Source of the DNA: GCA-002282575 sp964646525
GTDB taxonomy: Bacteria; Pseudomonadota; Gammaproteobacteria; Thiomicrospirales; Thiomicrospiraceae
Reading direction: 5' to 3'
Length of the DNA: 23,602 nucleotides
NCBI GenBank assembly: GCA_964646525.1
Contig: CAZYER010000024.1
Location: 1-23,602, forward strand
The position numbers were made by a program, and so were the translations under genes. The notes beneath the pieces are model-generated. The model worked only from the letters and a program-made list of their open reading frames with translations. It was not told the origin of the DNA and did not search any database. This document shows positions 15,090-22,034 of the stretch, one piece after another; position 1 is the first letter of the stretch; each line of letters opens with the position of its first letter.

Positions 15090-15101
15090 AACTGGACTTT
15101 T
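15082..15101 (+). terminator. Weak terminator candidate at the end of znuA
   Basis: GTCAGT (15082-15087) can pair with ACTGGAC (15091-15097) with one bulged G, followed by four T. It overlaps the znuA stop codon and the predicted suf -35. Pairing is modest. Confidence 0.3.
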
Positions 15102-15122
15102 AGGGTAATAGTTGACTAAAAT
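15093..15122 (+). promoter_or_regulatory. Candidate suf operon promoter
   Basis: TGGACT (15093-15098) and TAAAAT (15117-15122) are spaced by 18 bp, matching four and five of six consensus positions. The start would be near 15129, inside the IscR-like operator. That leaves a leader of about 29 nt carrying AGGAG (15147-15151). Confidence 0.5.
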
Positions 15123-15132
15123 AGTCAACTAT
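15108..15132 (+). promoter_or_regulatory. Perfect type-1 IscR-like operator upstream of sufB
   Basis: The 25-bp site has half-sites ATAGTTGACT (15108-15117) and AGTCAACTAT (15123-15132) around AAAAT. It fits every position of the degenerate type-1 IscR motif known from E. coli (ATA-SYY-GACT, then AGTC-RRS-TAT). The inverted repeat extends further: 13 bp on each side (15106-15118 and 15122-15134) with a 3-bp centre. It covers the predicted suf -10 and start, the layout of a repressor site. The regulator gene itself is outside the window. Confidence 0.85.
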
Positions 15133-15157
15133 TAATGAATGATGTTAGGAGTTGACG

Positions 15158-16639
15158 GTGCAAACACAAGTTGAAATTGAAGACTTGTTAGGGGCGCAGT
15201 CCACCTACAAGGAAGGTTTTGTAACCCGCACCTTGGTGGAGACCTTTGCTAAGGGGTTAAATGAGTCGGTAGTGCGTGCGATTTCGGCGAAAAAAAACGA
15301 ACCACAGTGGATGCTGGATTTTCGCCTAAAAGCCTACCAGCATTGGCTTACTATGCACGAACCTCATTGGGCTAAAGCGACCTATGCACCCTTAGATTAC
15401 CAAGATTACAGCTATTATTCAGCTCCTCAGTGCGCTAGCTGTACCAGTGACAGTTGTGCCAGTGCGGGTGCAGCGCCACAAGAACCCGAAATTGATCCAG
15501 AAGTAGCGAAGGCATTTGCTGCTTTAGGTATTCATTTGGGCGCAGAAGGAGAAGAGGCTGAGATTGCCGTAGATGCGATTTTTGATTCTGTGTCTGTCTC
15601 AACCACCAAATCGCGTGCGTTGTTGGAAAAGTATGGTGTAATTTTTTGCTCCTTTTCAGATGCGGTTCAACATCATCCCGAATTGGTACAAAAATATCTA
15701 GGCACTGTCGTGCCTCATCACGATAATTTCTTTGCGTGTCTGAATGCGGCTGTGGCATCTGATGGTACTTTTGTTTACATCCCGAAAGGTGTGACTTGTC
15801 CTGTGCCTTTATCGACTTACTTCCGTATTAACGAAGCGAAAACAGGTCAGTTCGAGCGCACCATTGTCATAGCGGATGAAGGCAGTTCGGTCAGTTATAT
15901 TGAAGGCTGTTCTGCGCCTGTGCGCGATAGCTATCAGCTTCATGCCGCTGTGGTGGAAGTGATTGTGCATAGCGACGCTGAAGTTAAGTATTCAACCGTG
16001 CAAAACTGGTATCCAGGTGACGAAAATTGCGAAGGTGGTATTCTTAATTTTGTGACCAAACGCGGTGTCTGTAAAGGGGCAGGTAGTAAGTTGTCTTGGA
16101 CACAAGCGGAAACGGGGTCGGCGATTACTTGGAAATATCCTAGCTGCGTACTAGAAGGTGATGATAGTGTGGGCGAGTTCTATTCGGTAGCGCTAACCAA
16201 TCGTCGTCAGCAAGCCGATACCGGTACTAAGATGATTCATATTGGTAAGCGCACCAAGAGCACCATTATTTCTAAAGGGATTAGTGCAGGTAAGAGCGAA
16301 AACGTCTATCGTGGCTTGGTCAAAATTTTGCCCACGGCCGAAGGAGCGCGTAACTTCACTCAGTGTGATTCGATGTTGATTGGCAAAACTTGTGGTGCAC
16401 ATACCTTTCCGTATTTAGAAGTGCAAAATGCCACCGCTCAAGTAGAACATGAAGCCACGACATCCAATGTCGGTGAAGATCAGTTATTTTATTGTGCGCA
16501 ACGGGGTATTCGAGAAGAAGATGCGATTTCAATGATCGTGAATGGTTTCTGTAAAGAAGTCTTCCAAAAGCTGCCGTTAGAGTTTGCAGTCGAAGCAGAG
16601 AAGTTGTTGGCGATTAGCCTTGAGGGTAGCGTCGGCTAA
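15158..16639 (+). CDS. sufB: Fe-S cluster assembly scaffold protein SufB
   Basis: SufB is the scaffold of the SufBC2D complex on which sulfur and iron are joined into a cluster before transfer. A TTG at 15152 also opens the frame, but it touches the ribosome-binding site. GTG at 15158 leaves AGGAG (15147-15151) six bases upstream, giving 493 aa. The sequence is close to E. coli SufB: SYYSAPQCASC with a CxxCxxxxC patch (about residues 92-100), AVDAIFDSVSV, FRINEAKTGQFERT and TQCDSMLIG. Cys412 in TCGAHTFPY corresponds to the essential sulfur-accepting Cys of E. coli, and the conserved HEATTS follows, with His431. It is the first gene of sufBCDS and probably repressed by an IscR-like regulator when Fe-S clusters are plentiful. 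No sufA or sufE lies in the window. Confidence 0.96.
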   Translation: MQTQVEIEDLLGAQSTYKEGFVTRTLVETFAKGLNESVVRAISAKKNEPQWMLDFRLKAYQHWLTMHEPHWAKATYAPLDYQDYSYYSAPQCASCTSDSCASAGAAPQEPEIDPEVAKAFAALGIHLGAEGEEAEIAVDAIFDSVSVSTTKSRALLEKYGVIFCSFSDAVQHHPELVQKYLGTVVPHHDNFFACLNAAVASDGTFVYIPKGVTCPVPLSTYFRINEAKTGQFERTIVIADEGSSVSYIEGCSAPVRDSYQLHAAVVEVIVHSDAEVKYSTVQNWYPGDENCEGGILNFVTKRGVCKGAGSKLSWTQAETGSAITWKYPSCVLEGDDSVGEFYSVALTNRRQQADTGTKMIHIGKRTKSTIISKGISAGKSENVYRGLVKILPTAEGARNFTQCDSMLIGKTCGAHTFPYLEVQNATAQVEHEATTSNVGEDQLFYCAQRGIREEDAISMIVNGFCKEVFQKLPLEFAVEAEKLLAISLEGSVG

Positions 16640-16770
16640 ATGATTTTATCGCTAAATTCCGCGTAACTTTGTCAACATCGCCTTGCTGTACTTAGGTGTA
16701 CAGCTTGCGGCTTGTTTTCGCGTTACCCAAAATTTATCAACAAAATCAATCAAGATATTAAGAGTAATAA
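16640..16770 (+). repeat. Hairpin-containing spacer between sufB and sufC
   Basis: This 131-bp gap interrupts an otherwise tight operon. Its core is a perfect 7-bp stem, GCTGTAC (16685-16691) and GTACAGC (16698-16704), with a 6-nt loop. Flanks are CTTGC/CTTGCGG, and further out there are imperfect copies of CGCGT-AC...TCAACA (from about 16660 and about 16719). A weak promoter-like pair, TTGTTT (16712-16717) and TATCAA (16735-16740), could serve sufC. No ORF is present. It looks like a REP-type intergenic element. Confidence 0.55.
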
Positions 16771-17520
16771 ATGATGTTATTAGAAGTTGAAAACCTACAA
16801 GCCACCGTTGCTGAAAAAGATATATTGCGCGGACTGAATTTAAGTATTAAAGCGGGTGAAGTGCACGCGATTATGGGGCCCAATGGCGCCGGGAAAAGTT
16901 CGTTAGCCTCGGTATTGGCAGGACGTGATGATTACGAAGTGACGGGTGGTAGCGCCACCTTGAACGGTGAAGATCTGTTGGATATGGATCCTGAAGAACG
17001 CGCTCAGGCTGGGTTGTTTTTGGCATTTCAATATCCTGTCGAAATTCCAGGTGTGAGCAATAAATTGTTTTTGCAAACCGCTGTGAACGCAGTACGTACC
17101 GCAAAAGGCTTGCCTGAATTGGATAGCTATGAGTTTGCTCAATTGGTGCAAGCGAAAATGAAGCTGTTGGGTATGCGTCGGGAGTTTTTAGAGCGCGATG
17201 TGAATGTCGGCTTTTCGGGTGGTGAGAAAAAACGCAACGATATGTTGCAAATGGCGCTGTTAGAGCCAAGCCTATGCATTCTGGATGAAACCGATTCGGG
17301 ACTGGATATTGACGCGCTGAAAGCGGTGGCACAGGGTGTGAATGCCATGCGTTCGCCTGATCGTGGCTTTGTGTTGGTCACTCACTATCAGCGTTTGCTC
17401 GAATATGTTGCGCCTGATGTGATTCATATTTTGTATCAAGGGCGCATTGTTAAGTCGGGTGGTATGGAGTTGGTGGCACAGATTGAGGAGTTAGGCTATG
17501 ACGCACTCGCCACTGCTTAA
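16771..17520 (+). CDS. sufC: Fe-S cluster assembly ATPase SufC
   Basis: The ABC-type ATPase of the SufBC2D complex; its dimerisation on ATP binding reshapes the SufB-SufD interface for cluster building. It is soluble, with no membrane partner. The 249-aa protein has Walker A GPNGAGKS (36-43), the SufC-type Q-loop region FLAFQYPVEIPGVS (83-96), signature FSGGEKKR (148-155), Walker B LCILDETDSGLD (168-179) and His205. The initial Met-Met means the start could be 16771 or 16774; the ribosome-binding site (AAGAG) is weak. The last 23 bases overlap sufD. The 131-bp spacer before it sets it apart from sufB. Confidence 0.96.
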   Translation: MMLLEVENLQATVAEKDILRGLNLSIKAGEVHAIMGPNGAGKSSLASVLAGRDDYEVTGGSATLNGEDLLDMDPEERAQAGLFLAFQYPVEIPGVSNKLFLQTAVNAVRTAKGLPELDSYEFAQLVQAKMKLLGMRREFLERDVNVGFSGGEKKRNDMLQMALLEPSLCILDETDSGLDIDALKAVAQGVNAMRSPDRGFVLVTHYQRLLEYVAPDVIHILYQGRIVKSGGMELVAQIEELGYDALATA

Positions 17521-18766
17521 TCCTGCCCAGCAGGCGCAACAGCGAATGGAAGCATTGGTGGCTGACTGGCAAGCGCAACAAACGCCAAACGAGTCTCAAA
17601 CGTCAGCTTTGCAAGCTTTTGCGCAGGCGAGTTTGCCGACACCGCGCGATGAGGATTGGAAATACACGCGCTTAACGGGTTTTTGGAAATTGCCTTTGAC
17701 TTGGGCAACGCCTACAGATGTTTCTGTTCTACCAGAACTTAATTTGCCCACTGATGCGATTCAGTTGGTGTGGGTGAATGGTCATTTCAATGCTCAGCAG
17801 TCGAGTGATTTAGAGGACTTGCCTGCTGGCTTGACGGTCACCGTGAGCGCTCAAGCGACGCAATTGCCTACGTCTCTAGCGGGTGATACTTTTGCTGACT
17901 TGGCTTTAGCTGGATTAAGTTCACAGGTTGATATTAAGGTTGCGCGTAATCAACGCATTGAGCGCCCAATAATCGTGCATTATGTCGGCACTCAGGGGGT
18001 GGCTCAGTCGGTGGCTTTTTCGGTAGGTTTAGCGGAAAGTGCTGAATTAACATTGATTGAAGTGGTGAGTGATGCCACTGAGGGTGTTGTGTTTGCGCAT
18101 AGCCAGTTGTCGATTGGCGATAATGCGCAATTAACGCATTTGCTCTGGCATAACCTAGCTGATTCGGCTTACAGTTTTGGCTGGCGCAGTGCCGAGTTGC
18201 ATCGTGATGCACGTTTTATTCAGCGCTCGTTGATGACCAGCGGTGTGTTATCACGTCAACATTTCAGTGTGAGTGTGCTGGGAGAAAATGCTGAATCGAA
18301 TATGGCAACGGGTGTGGTAGCTTTGGCAAAACAAACAATGGATGTGCGTACCCATACGCGTCATGCTTGTTTGAATGCACGCTCGGAACAATTGCATCGG
18401 TTTGCGGTGGGTGGTAATGCCAATGGTGTATTTCACGGTGATATTTTGGTTGAAAAAGGTGCGGATAAAACCGATGCCAATATGGCAACCAACAATCTGT
18501 TGTTATCGCCAACAGCGCAAGCGAATAGCAAACCACAATTGGAAATTTATGCCGATGATGTGCGTTGTACGCATGGTGTGACCAGTGGCAGCTTGGATGA
18601 AGGTCAAATTTTCTATCTACGCGCGCGTGGTATTCCTGAAGCGACAGCACGACTGATGATTTCGGCTGCTTTTGTGCAGGCTGCCTTGTCCGATGTGGCA
18701 GTCGCCGAAGTGGCTGATGCTTGGCAATCAATCATTCAGCAAAAATTGACCGAGGCGATGAGCTAA
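17498..18766 (+). CDS. sufD: Fe-S cluster assembly protein SufD
   Basis: SufD pairs with SufB on the SufC dimer and is needed for iron acquisition during cluster assembly. At 422 aa it matches the E. coli length. The N-terminal helical part (about 1-60) contains PTPRDEDWKYTRL, the usual family motif. A right-handed beta-helix follows, and the C-terminal helical part has DDVRCTHGVTSGSLDEGQIFYLRARGI. Cys357 and His359 there correspond to the conserved Cys/His pair at the SufB interface. The start overlaps the sufC end by 23 bases and has GAGGAG upstream inside sufC. The stop overlaps the sufS start by one base, so sufC-D-S are translationally linked. Confidence 0.95.
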   Translation: MTHSPLLNPAQQAQQRMEALVADWQAQQTPNESQTSALQAFAQASLPTPRDEDWKYTRLTGFWKLPLTWATPTDVSVLPELNLPTDAIQLVWVNGHFNAQQSSDLEDLPAGLTVTVSAQATQLPTSLAGDTFADLALAGLSSQVDIKVARNQRIERPIIVHYVGTQGVAQSVAFSVGLAESAELTLIEVVSDATEGVVFAHSQLSIGDNAQLTHLLWHNLADSAYSFGWRSAELHRDARFIQRSLMTSGVLSRQHFSVSVLGENAESNMATGVVALAKQTMDVRTHTRHACLNARSEQLHRFAVGGNANGVFHGDILVEKGADKTDANMATNNLLLSPTAQANSKPQLEIYADDVRCTHGVTSGSLDEGQIFYLRARGIPEATARLMISAAFVQAALSDVAVAEVADAWQSIIQQKLTEAMS

Positions 18767-19965
18767 TGTTATCTGTCCGCCAGCAGTTTCCTATTTTTTC
18801 GCATCAGCCTGATCTGGTGTGGTTGGATAGTGCCAGTAGTACGCAAAAACCGCGTTCGGTGATTGAAACGGCACAGCGTTTTTACGAAATGGGTTATTCC
18901 AATATTCATCGTGGGCTGTATCCGCTCAGCGAGCGTGCAACAGCAGACTTTGAAGCGACGCGCGATTTGGTGAAGCGATTTATTAATGCTGGTGAACGTG
19001 AAGAAGTGGTTTTTACCACGGGTACAACACAGAGTATTAATTTGGTGGCGGCTGGCCTAGGCAAATTGCTCAACTCAGGTGATGCGGTATTGATTACCGA
19101 AATGGAACATCATGCCAATATTGTGCCTTGGCAATTACTGGCCGACAAAGGCATTCACGTGAAGTCGTTGCATTTGGCGGATAATGGTGAGCTATTACTG
19201 GAAGACTTAGAATCTCAGTTAACGCCTGATGTTAAGGTCTTTGCCTTTACGGCGGTTTCTAATGCGTTGGGTTCCGTGAATCCCGTGCAGCAGATGATTG
19301 CGCGTGTCAGAGCTGTGCGCCCAGACATGATTATTTTAGTCGATGCCGCGCAAGCGATAGCGCATATGCCGATCGATGTACAGGCTTGGGATTGTGATTT
19401 CTTGGTCTTTTCGGGACACAAACTTTACGGTCCAACTGGGGTGGGCGTGCTTTACGGCAAACGTGCTTGGTTAGAAGCTTTGCCACCTTACATGGGTGGG
19501 GGCGATATGATTCGCACAGTAACGCTAGAAAAAACCACCTTTAATGATATTCCTTACAAGTTTGAAGCAGGCACACCAAATATTGAGGGTGTGATTGCCT
19601 TAGCGTCGGCGGTGGTGTTTGTGCAGTCGCTCGGCTGGCAAGCTGTTATGGCGCATGAGCAAGCCTTGCTGGCGCAAGCAACTCAGGCGTTGCAACAGAT
19701 TGATGGTCTACGTATTGTTGGCACGGCGGCACATAAAGAGGCGGTGGTCTCTTTCATTGTCGATGGGGTGCATCCCTCTGATATGGCAACTCTGTTGGGT
19801 TATGAGCAAATTTGTTTGCGTGCCAGTCATCATTGCGCACAGCCTGTAATGCAACGCTACAAAGTTCCCGCAACGGTGCGAGTTTCGTTTGCGGTGTACA
19901 ATCAGCCGAGTGATATTGATAAGTTGGTGGCAGGTGTAGAAATGGCGGTTGGGATGCTTCGCTAG
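18766..19965 (+). CDS. sufS: Cysteine desulfurase SufS
   Basis: A PLP-dependent class V aminotransferase-fold enzyme that removes sulfur from L-cysteine as a persulfide for SufB, usually through SufE or SufU. The frame opens upstream inside sufD, but the ATG at 18766 (TAATG overlap with the sufD stop) has a GAGGC ribosome-binding site and gives 399 aa. That lies in the normal range. The PLP lysine is Lys219 in FSGHKLYGPTGVGVLYG, with MEHHANIVPW and VDAAQAIAHM as cofactor-pocket motifs. The catalytic cysteine is Cys357 in LRASHHCAQP, where many relatives have RTGHHCA or RTGQHCA. The gene ends the operon; no sufE or sufU follows, so the sulfur-transfer partner must be elsewhere. Confidence 0.95.
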   Translation: MLSVRQQFPIFSHQPDLVWLDSASSTQKPRSVIETAQRFYEMGYSNIHRGLYPLSERATADFEATRDLVKRFINAGEREEVVFTTGTTQSINLVAAGLGKLLNSGDAVLITEMEHHANIVPWQLLADKGIHVKSLHLADNGELLLEDLESQLTPDVKVFAFTAVSNALGSVNPVQQMIARVRAVRPDMIILVDAAQAIAHMPIDVQAWDCDFLVFSGHKLYGPTGVGVLYGKRAWLEALPPYMGGGDMIRTVTLEKTTFNDIPYKFEAGTPNIEGVIALASAVVFVQSLGWQAVMAHEQALLAQATQALQQIDGLRIVGTAAHKEAVVSFIVDGVHPSDMATLLGYEQICLRASHHCAQPVMQRYKVPATVRVSFAVYNQPSDIDKLVAGVEMAVGMLR

Positions 19966-19981
19966 CTTAACCCCCAACACT

Positions 19982-20004
19982 CCTCCCCCTTGTTAAGGGG
20001 CAGG
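19982..20004. repeat. Inverted repeat between convergent sufS and lysR
   Basis: CCCCTT (19986-19991) and AAGGGG (19995-20000) pair around GTT; after one mismatch, CCT/AGG extend the stem. It lies between two convergent stop codons. There is no T-tract, so it may be a REP-like hairpin that blocks or processes both transcripts rather than a classical terminator. Confidence 0.55.
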
Positions 20005-20034
20005 CTAAGGTAGGATCCATTCAAAGAGGTTGAA

Positions 20035-20913
20035 TTACTTCTTACTTTCAACAACTTTCATCAATTGATCGCGTAGGGTAGTGACCACTTCACCTTGTGA
20101 TTTACTTGGGTTTAAAATCACTTTTAAGCGCGCTTCTTGCATATCGCCTTCGGTTAATGCTAACTTGACAAGCTGCCCTTTATTAATAGGTTGAGCAATA
20201 GCATGTTCTGGTAACCATGCGTAAGCTAAGCCAGCGTGTACCATTTGTTGCGCCGTGTGAATGTTGTCTACCGTGTAGCGCTTGGGACTGGCCAACCAAC
20301 CCGTGTCTTTGTCGCCTTTGCCTTTATCACGCACCACAACTTGAGTGTATTCCGCTAAATCGTTGAGTTCAATCGATTCAGCTTTGGCAAGTGGGTGATG
20401 CTTAGAAACCACACCAATTAAATCAACCTTGAGCCATTCTTTGCCGGTATGGTTTAAAGGAACATGTGTAGCAATAATGAGATCGGCATTGTATTGGTGG
20501 AAGGCGGTATCAACTTCAGACAAAATAAGCTCATGCCAATGCAGATTAATATGAGGGTAGAGGTCTTGAATGGCTTCAATTGCTTTGAGAATCGGCTGCA
20601 TGGGCGCAATCTGTTCAATGGCAATGGTGATACTCGATTCAATGCCCTGCGACAATAGCGTTGTTTGCTCATCGAGCAATTGCATACGCTGAAGAATCTG
20701 CCGCGCTTCTTGCAGTAACTGATGGCCTGCTGGCGTTAGGTGTAGTTTTCGTCCGATCAACACTAACAATTCAACTCCAGCTTGTTCTTCAAGCTGTTTT
20801 AAACTGTAGCTGACAGCGGATTGTGTACGAAATAAAGCCTTAGCAGCCTGACTAACACCACCACAAGTAATCACCGCATCTAAAACGCGCCAATATTCAA
20901 GTTGAGTTTTCAT
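20035..20913 (-). CDS. LysR-family transcriptional regulator
   Basis: A 292-aa LysR-type regulator. The N-terminal winged helix-turn-helix spans about 5-63, with GGVSQAAKALFRTQSAVSYSLKQLEEQ (about 18-44) as the recognition unit and LHLTPAGHQLL closing the domain. A linker helix follows, then a periplasmic-binding-like effector domain (about 90-292). Such proteins bind sites of the T-N11-A type and respond to a small ligand. The start at 20913 is supported by AAGAG upstream on the minus strand. It is divergent from a pirin gene across 127 bp, so control of that gene and of itself is likely. The effector cannot be named from sequence. Confidence 0.9.
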   Translation of the reverse strand: MKTQLEYWRVLDAVITCGGVSQAAKALFRTQSAVSYSLKQLEEQAGVELLVLIGRKLHLTPAGHQLLQEARQILQRMQLLDEQTTLLSQGIESSITIAIEQIAPMQPILKAIEAIQDLYPHINLHWHELILSEVDTAFHQYNADLIIATHVPLNHTGKEWLKVDLIGVVSKHHPLAKAESIELNDLAEYTQVVVRDKGKGDKDTGWLASPKRYTVDNIHTAQQMVHAGLAYAWLPEHAIAQPINKGQLVKLALTEGDMQEARLKVILNPSKSQGEVVTTLRDQLMKVVESKK

Positions 20914-21040
20914 TGTATTTAATCTCTTTAAATTGAGAAGCAGTTTAATTCGATTTAATTGTTGTTTTTACTGGTCTATAATATCGTTAACTAAAGCAAA
21001 TAGCAATTTTTTTGCATGGTTAATCAGGTTGGAGGCGATT
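20914..21040. promoter_or_regulatory. Divergent lysR/pirin control region
   Basis: A perfect TATAAT (20977-20982) faces the pirin gene, with only a poor -35 (TTTAAT, 20954-20959, 17 bp). That layout is common for activator-dependent promoters. The A+T-rich stretch 20944-20958 has a TTAA-N6-TTAA arrangement that could be part of a LysR site. The pirin ribosome-binding site GGAGG is at 21031-21035. Confidence 0.45.
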
Positions 21041-21871
21041 ATGTGGATAGAAAAACGTATCGAAGAACGCGTTCTAGGACAAGCTGGCAGTGATGGTGCA
21101 GGCGTTAAACTGCGACGCATTCTGACCAGTGAGCATCATCAGCGCTTAGATCCTTGGTTGATGTTAGATGAGTTTGGTTCTGATAAAGCTGACGACTATA
21201 TCGCGGGTTTTCCACCGCATCCACATAGAGGCTTTGAAACCATTACTTATATGCTTGCCGGTCGTATGGAACATCAAGACAATCGTGGTCATAAAGGTAT
21301 CGTTGAGGCCGGTGGAGTGCAATGGATGCGTGCTGGAAAAGGCATCATTCACTCTGAAATGCCGGCACAAGAAGCAGGATTGATGCGTGGTTTTCAGTTC
21401 TGGTTGAATTTGCCGAGTGAACAAAAAATGTCGGAACCCGCTTGGGCGGATGTCGCACCCAATGCTATTCCTGTGTGGAGCGAGCAAGGACACGATGTTA
21501 ACGTCATTGCTGGAAGATTCGCAGGGTTAATAGGTCCCATTCAGCGAGAGGTAACACAACCGAGGATTTTGGATGTGGTGGTATATGAAGCAAAAACACT
21601 GCGTTTCGATATTGCTTTGGGGCATCATGCTTATTGTTACGTTTATGATGGTGCTATTGATGTCGGTGAGATGCGATTACAGGCAACGGAAATGGGTATC
21701 TTGTCACAAGAAGGGAATGAGTTTGTGCTAACCGCTCAAGCTAATACTCGTTTTTTGCTCGTTTCTGGTAAACCACTCAATCAACCTATTGTTGCTGGTG
21801 GCCCTTTTGTTATGAATAGCGAAGCGGAAATTCGTCAGGCATTTAGTGATTATCGAGCGGGACGTTTTTAG
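21041..21871 (+). CDS. Pirin family protein (bicupin)
   Basis: A two-domain cupin protein. The frame is open upstream, but the ATG at 21041 follows TTGGAGG and starts at the family N-terminus MWIEKRIEERV, giving 276 aa. The N-terminal cupin (about 20-125) carries the metal site HPH (His60, His62) in GFPPHPHRGFETITY, with His104 and Glu106 in GIIHSEMP. The C-terminal cupin (about 150-260) has no clear metal site but includes GKPLNQPIVAGGPFVMN (about residues 239-255). Bacterial pirins include quercetin dioxygenases (YhhW), and other pirins have been described as regulators. The role here is unproven. The divergent LysR gene is the likely regulator. A repeat element follows the stop. Confidence 0.88.
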   Translation: MWIEKRIEERVLGQAGSDGAGVKLRRILTSEHHQRLDPWLMLDEFGSDKADDYIAGFPPHPHRGFETITYMLAGRMEHQDNRGHKGIVEAGGVQWMRAGKGIIHSEMPAQEAGLMRGFQFWLNLPSEQKMSEPAWADVAPNAIPVWSEQGHDVNVIAGRFAGLIGPIQREVTQPRILDVVVYEAKTLRFDIALGHHAYCYVYDGAIDVGEMRLQATEMGILSQEGNEFVLTAQANTRFLLVSGKPLNQPIVAGGPFVMNSEAEIRQAFSDYRAGRF

Positions 21872-21872
21872 A

Positions 21873-22008
21873 GACTGTGTGAAAACTACTCCGAGCCACT
21901 TACACTGCGTTAAAAATGTACTCAAAACGCATTTACTCCGTGTAAACTTGCCTTTTTGCGTGCATTTTTGCCTTATCTAAGCGTCTCTCATCACGTTTTC
22001 ACTCAACC
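21873..22008. repeat. Intergenic repeat-like element with terminal inverted repeats
   Basis: The ends (21873-21886 and 21995-22008) are 14-bp imperfect inverted copies matching at 11 of 14 positions, including GTGAAAAC/GTTTTCAC. Inside are TGCGTT...AACGCA (from about 21917 to 21931), a TTTAC/GTAAA hairpin (21932-21946) and two GCCTTTTTGCG/GCATTTTTGCC-like stretches. About 136 bp with no ORF, between convergent pirin and cobT stops. It resembles a MITE or REP-type element and may double as a bidirectional transcription barrier. Confidence 0.5.
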
Positions 22009-22034
22009 TCTTTAAGCACATCTTACTATTACCG

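Noticed and set aside
20933..21040. N-terminal extension of the pirin protein
   Set aside because: The extension covers the promoter region, has no ribosome-binding site of note and does not resemble pirin; the ATG at 21041 has GGAGG.
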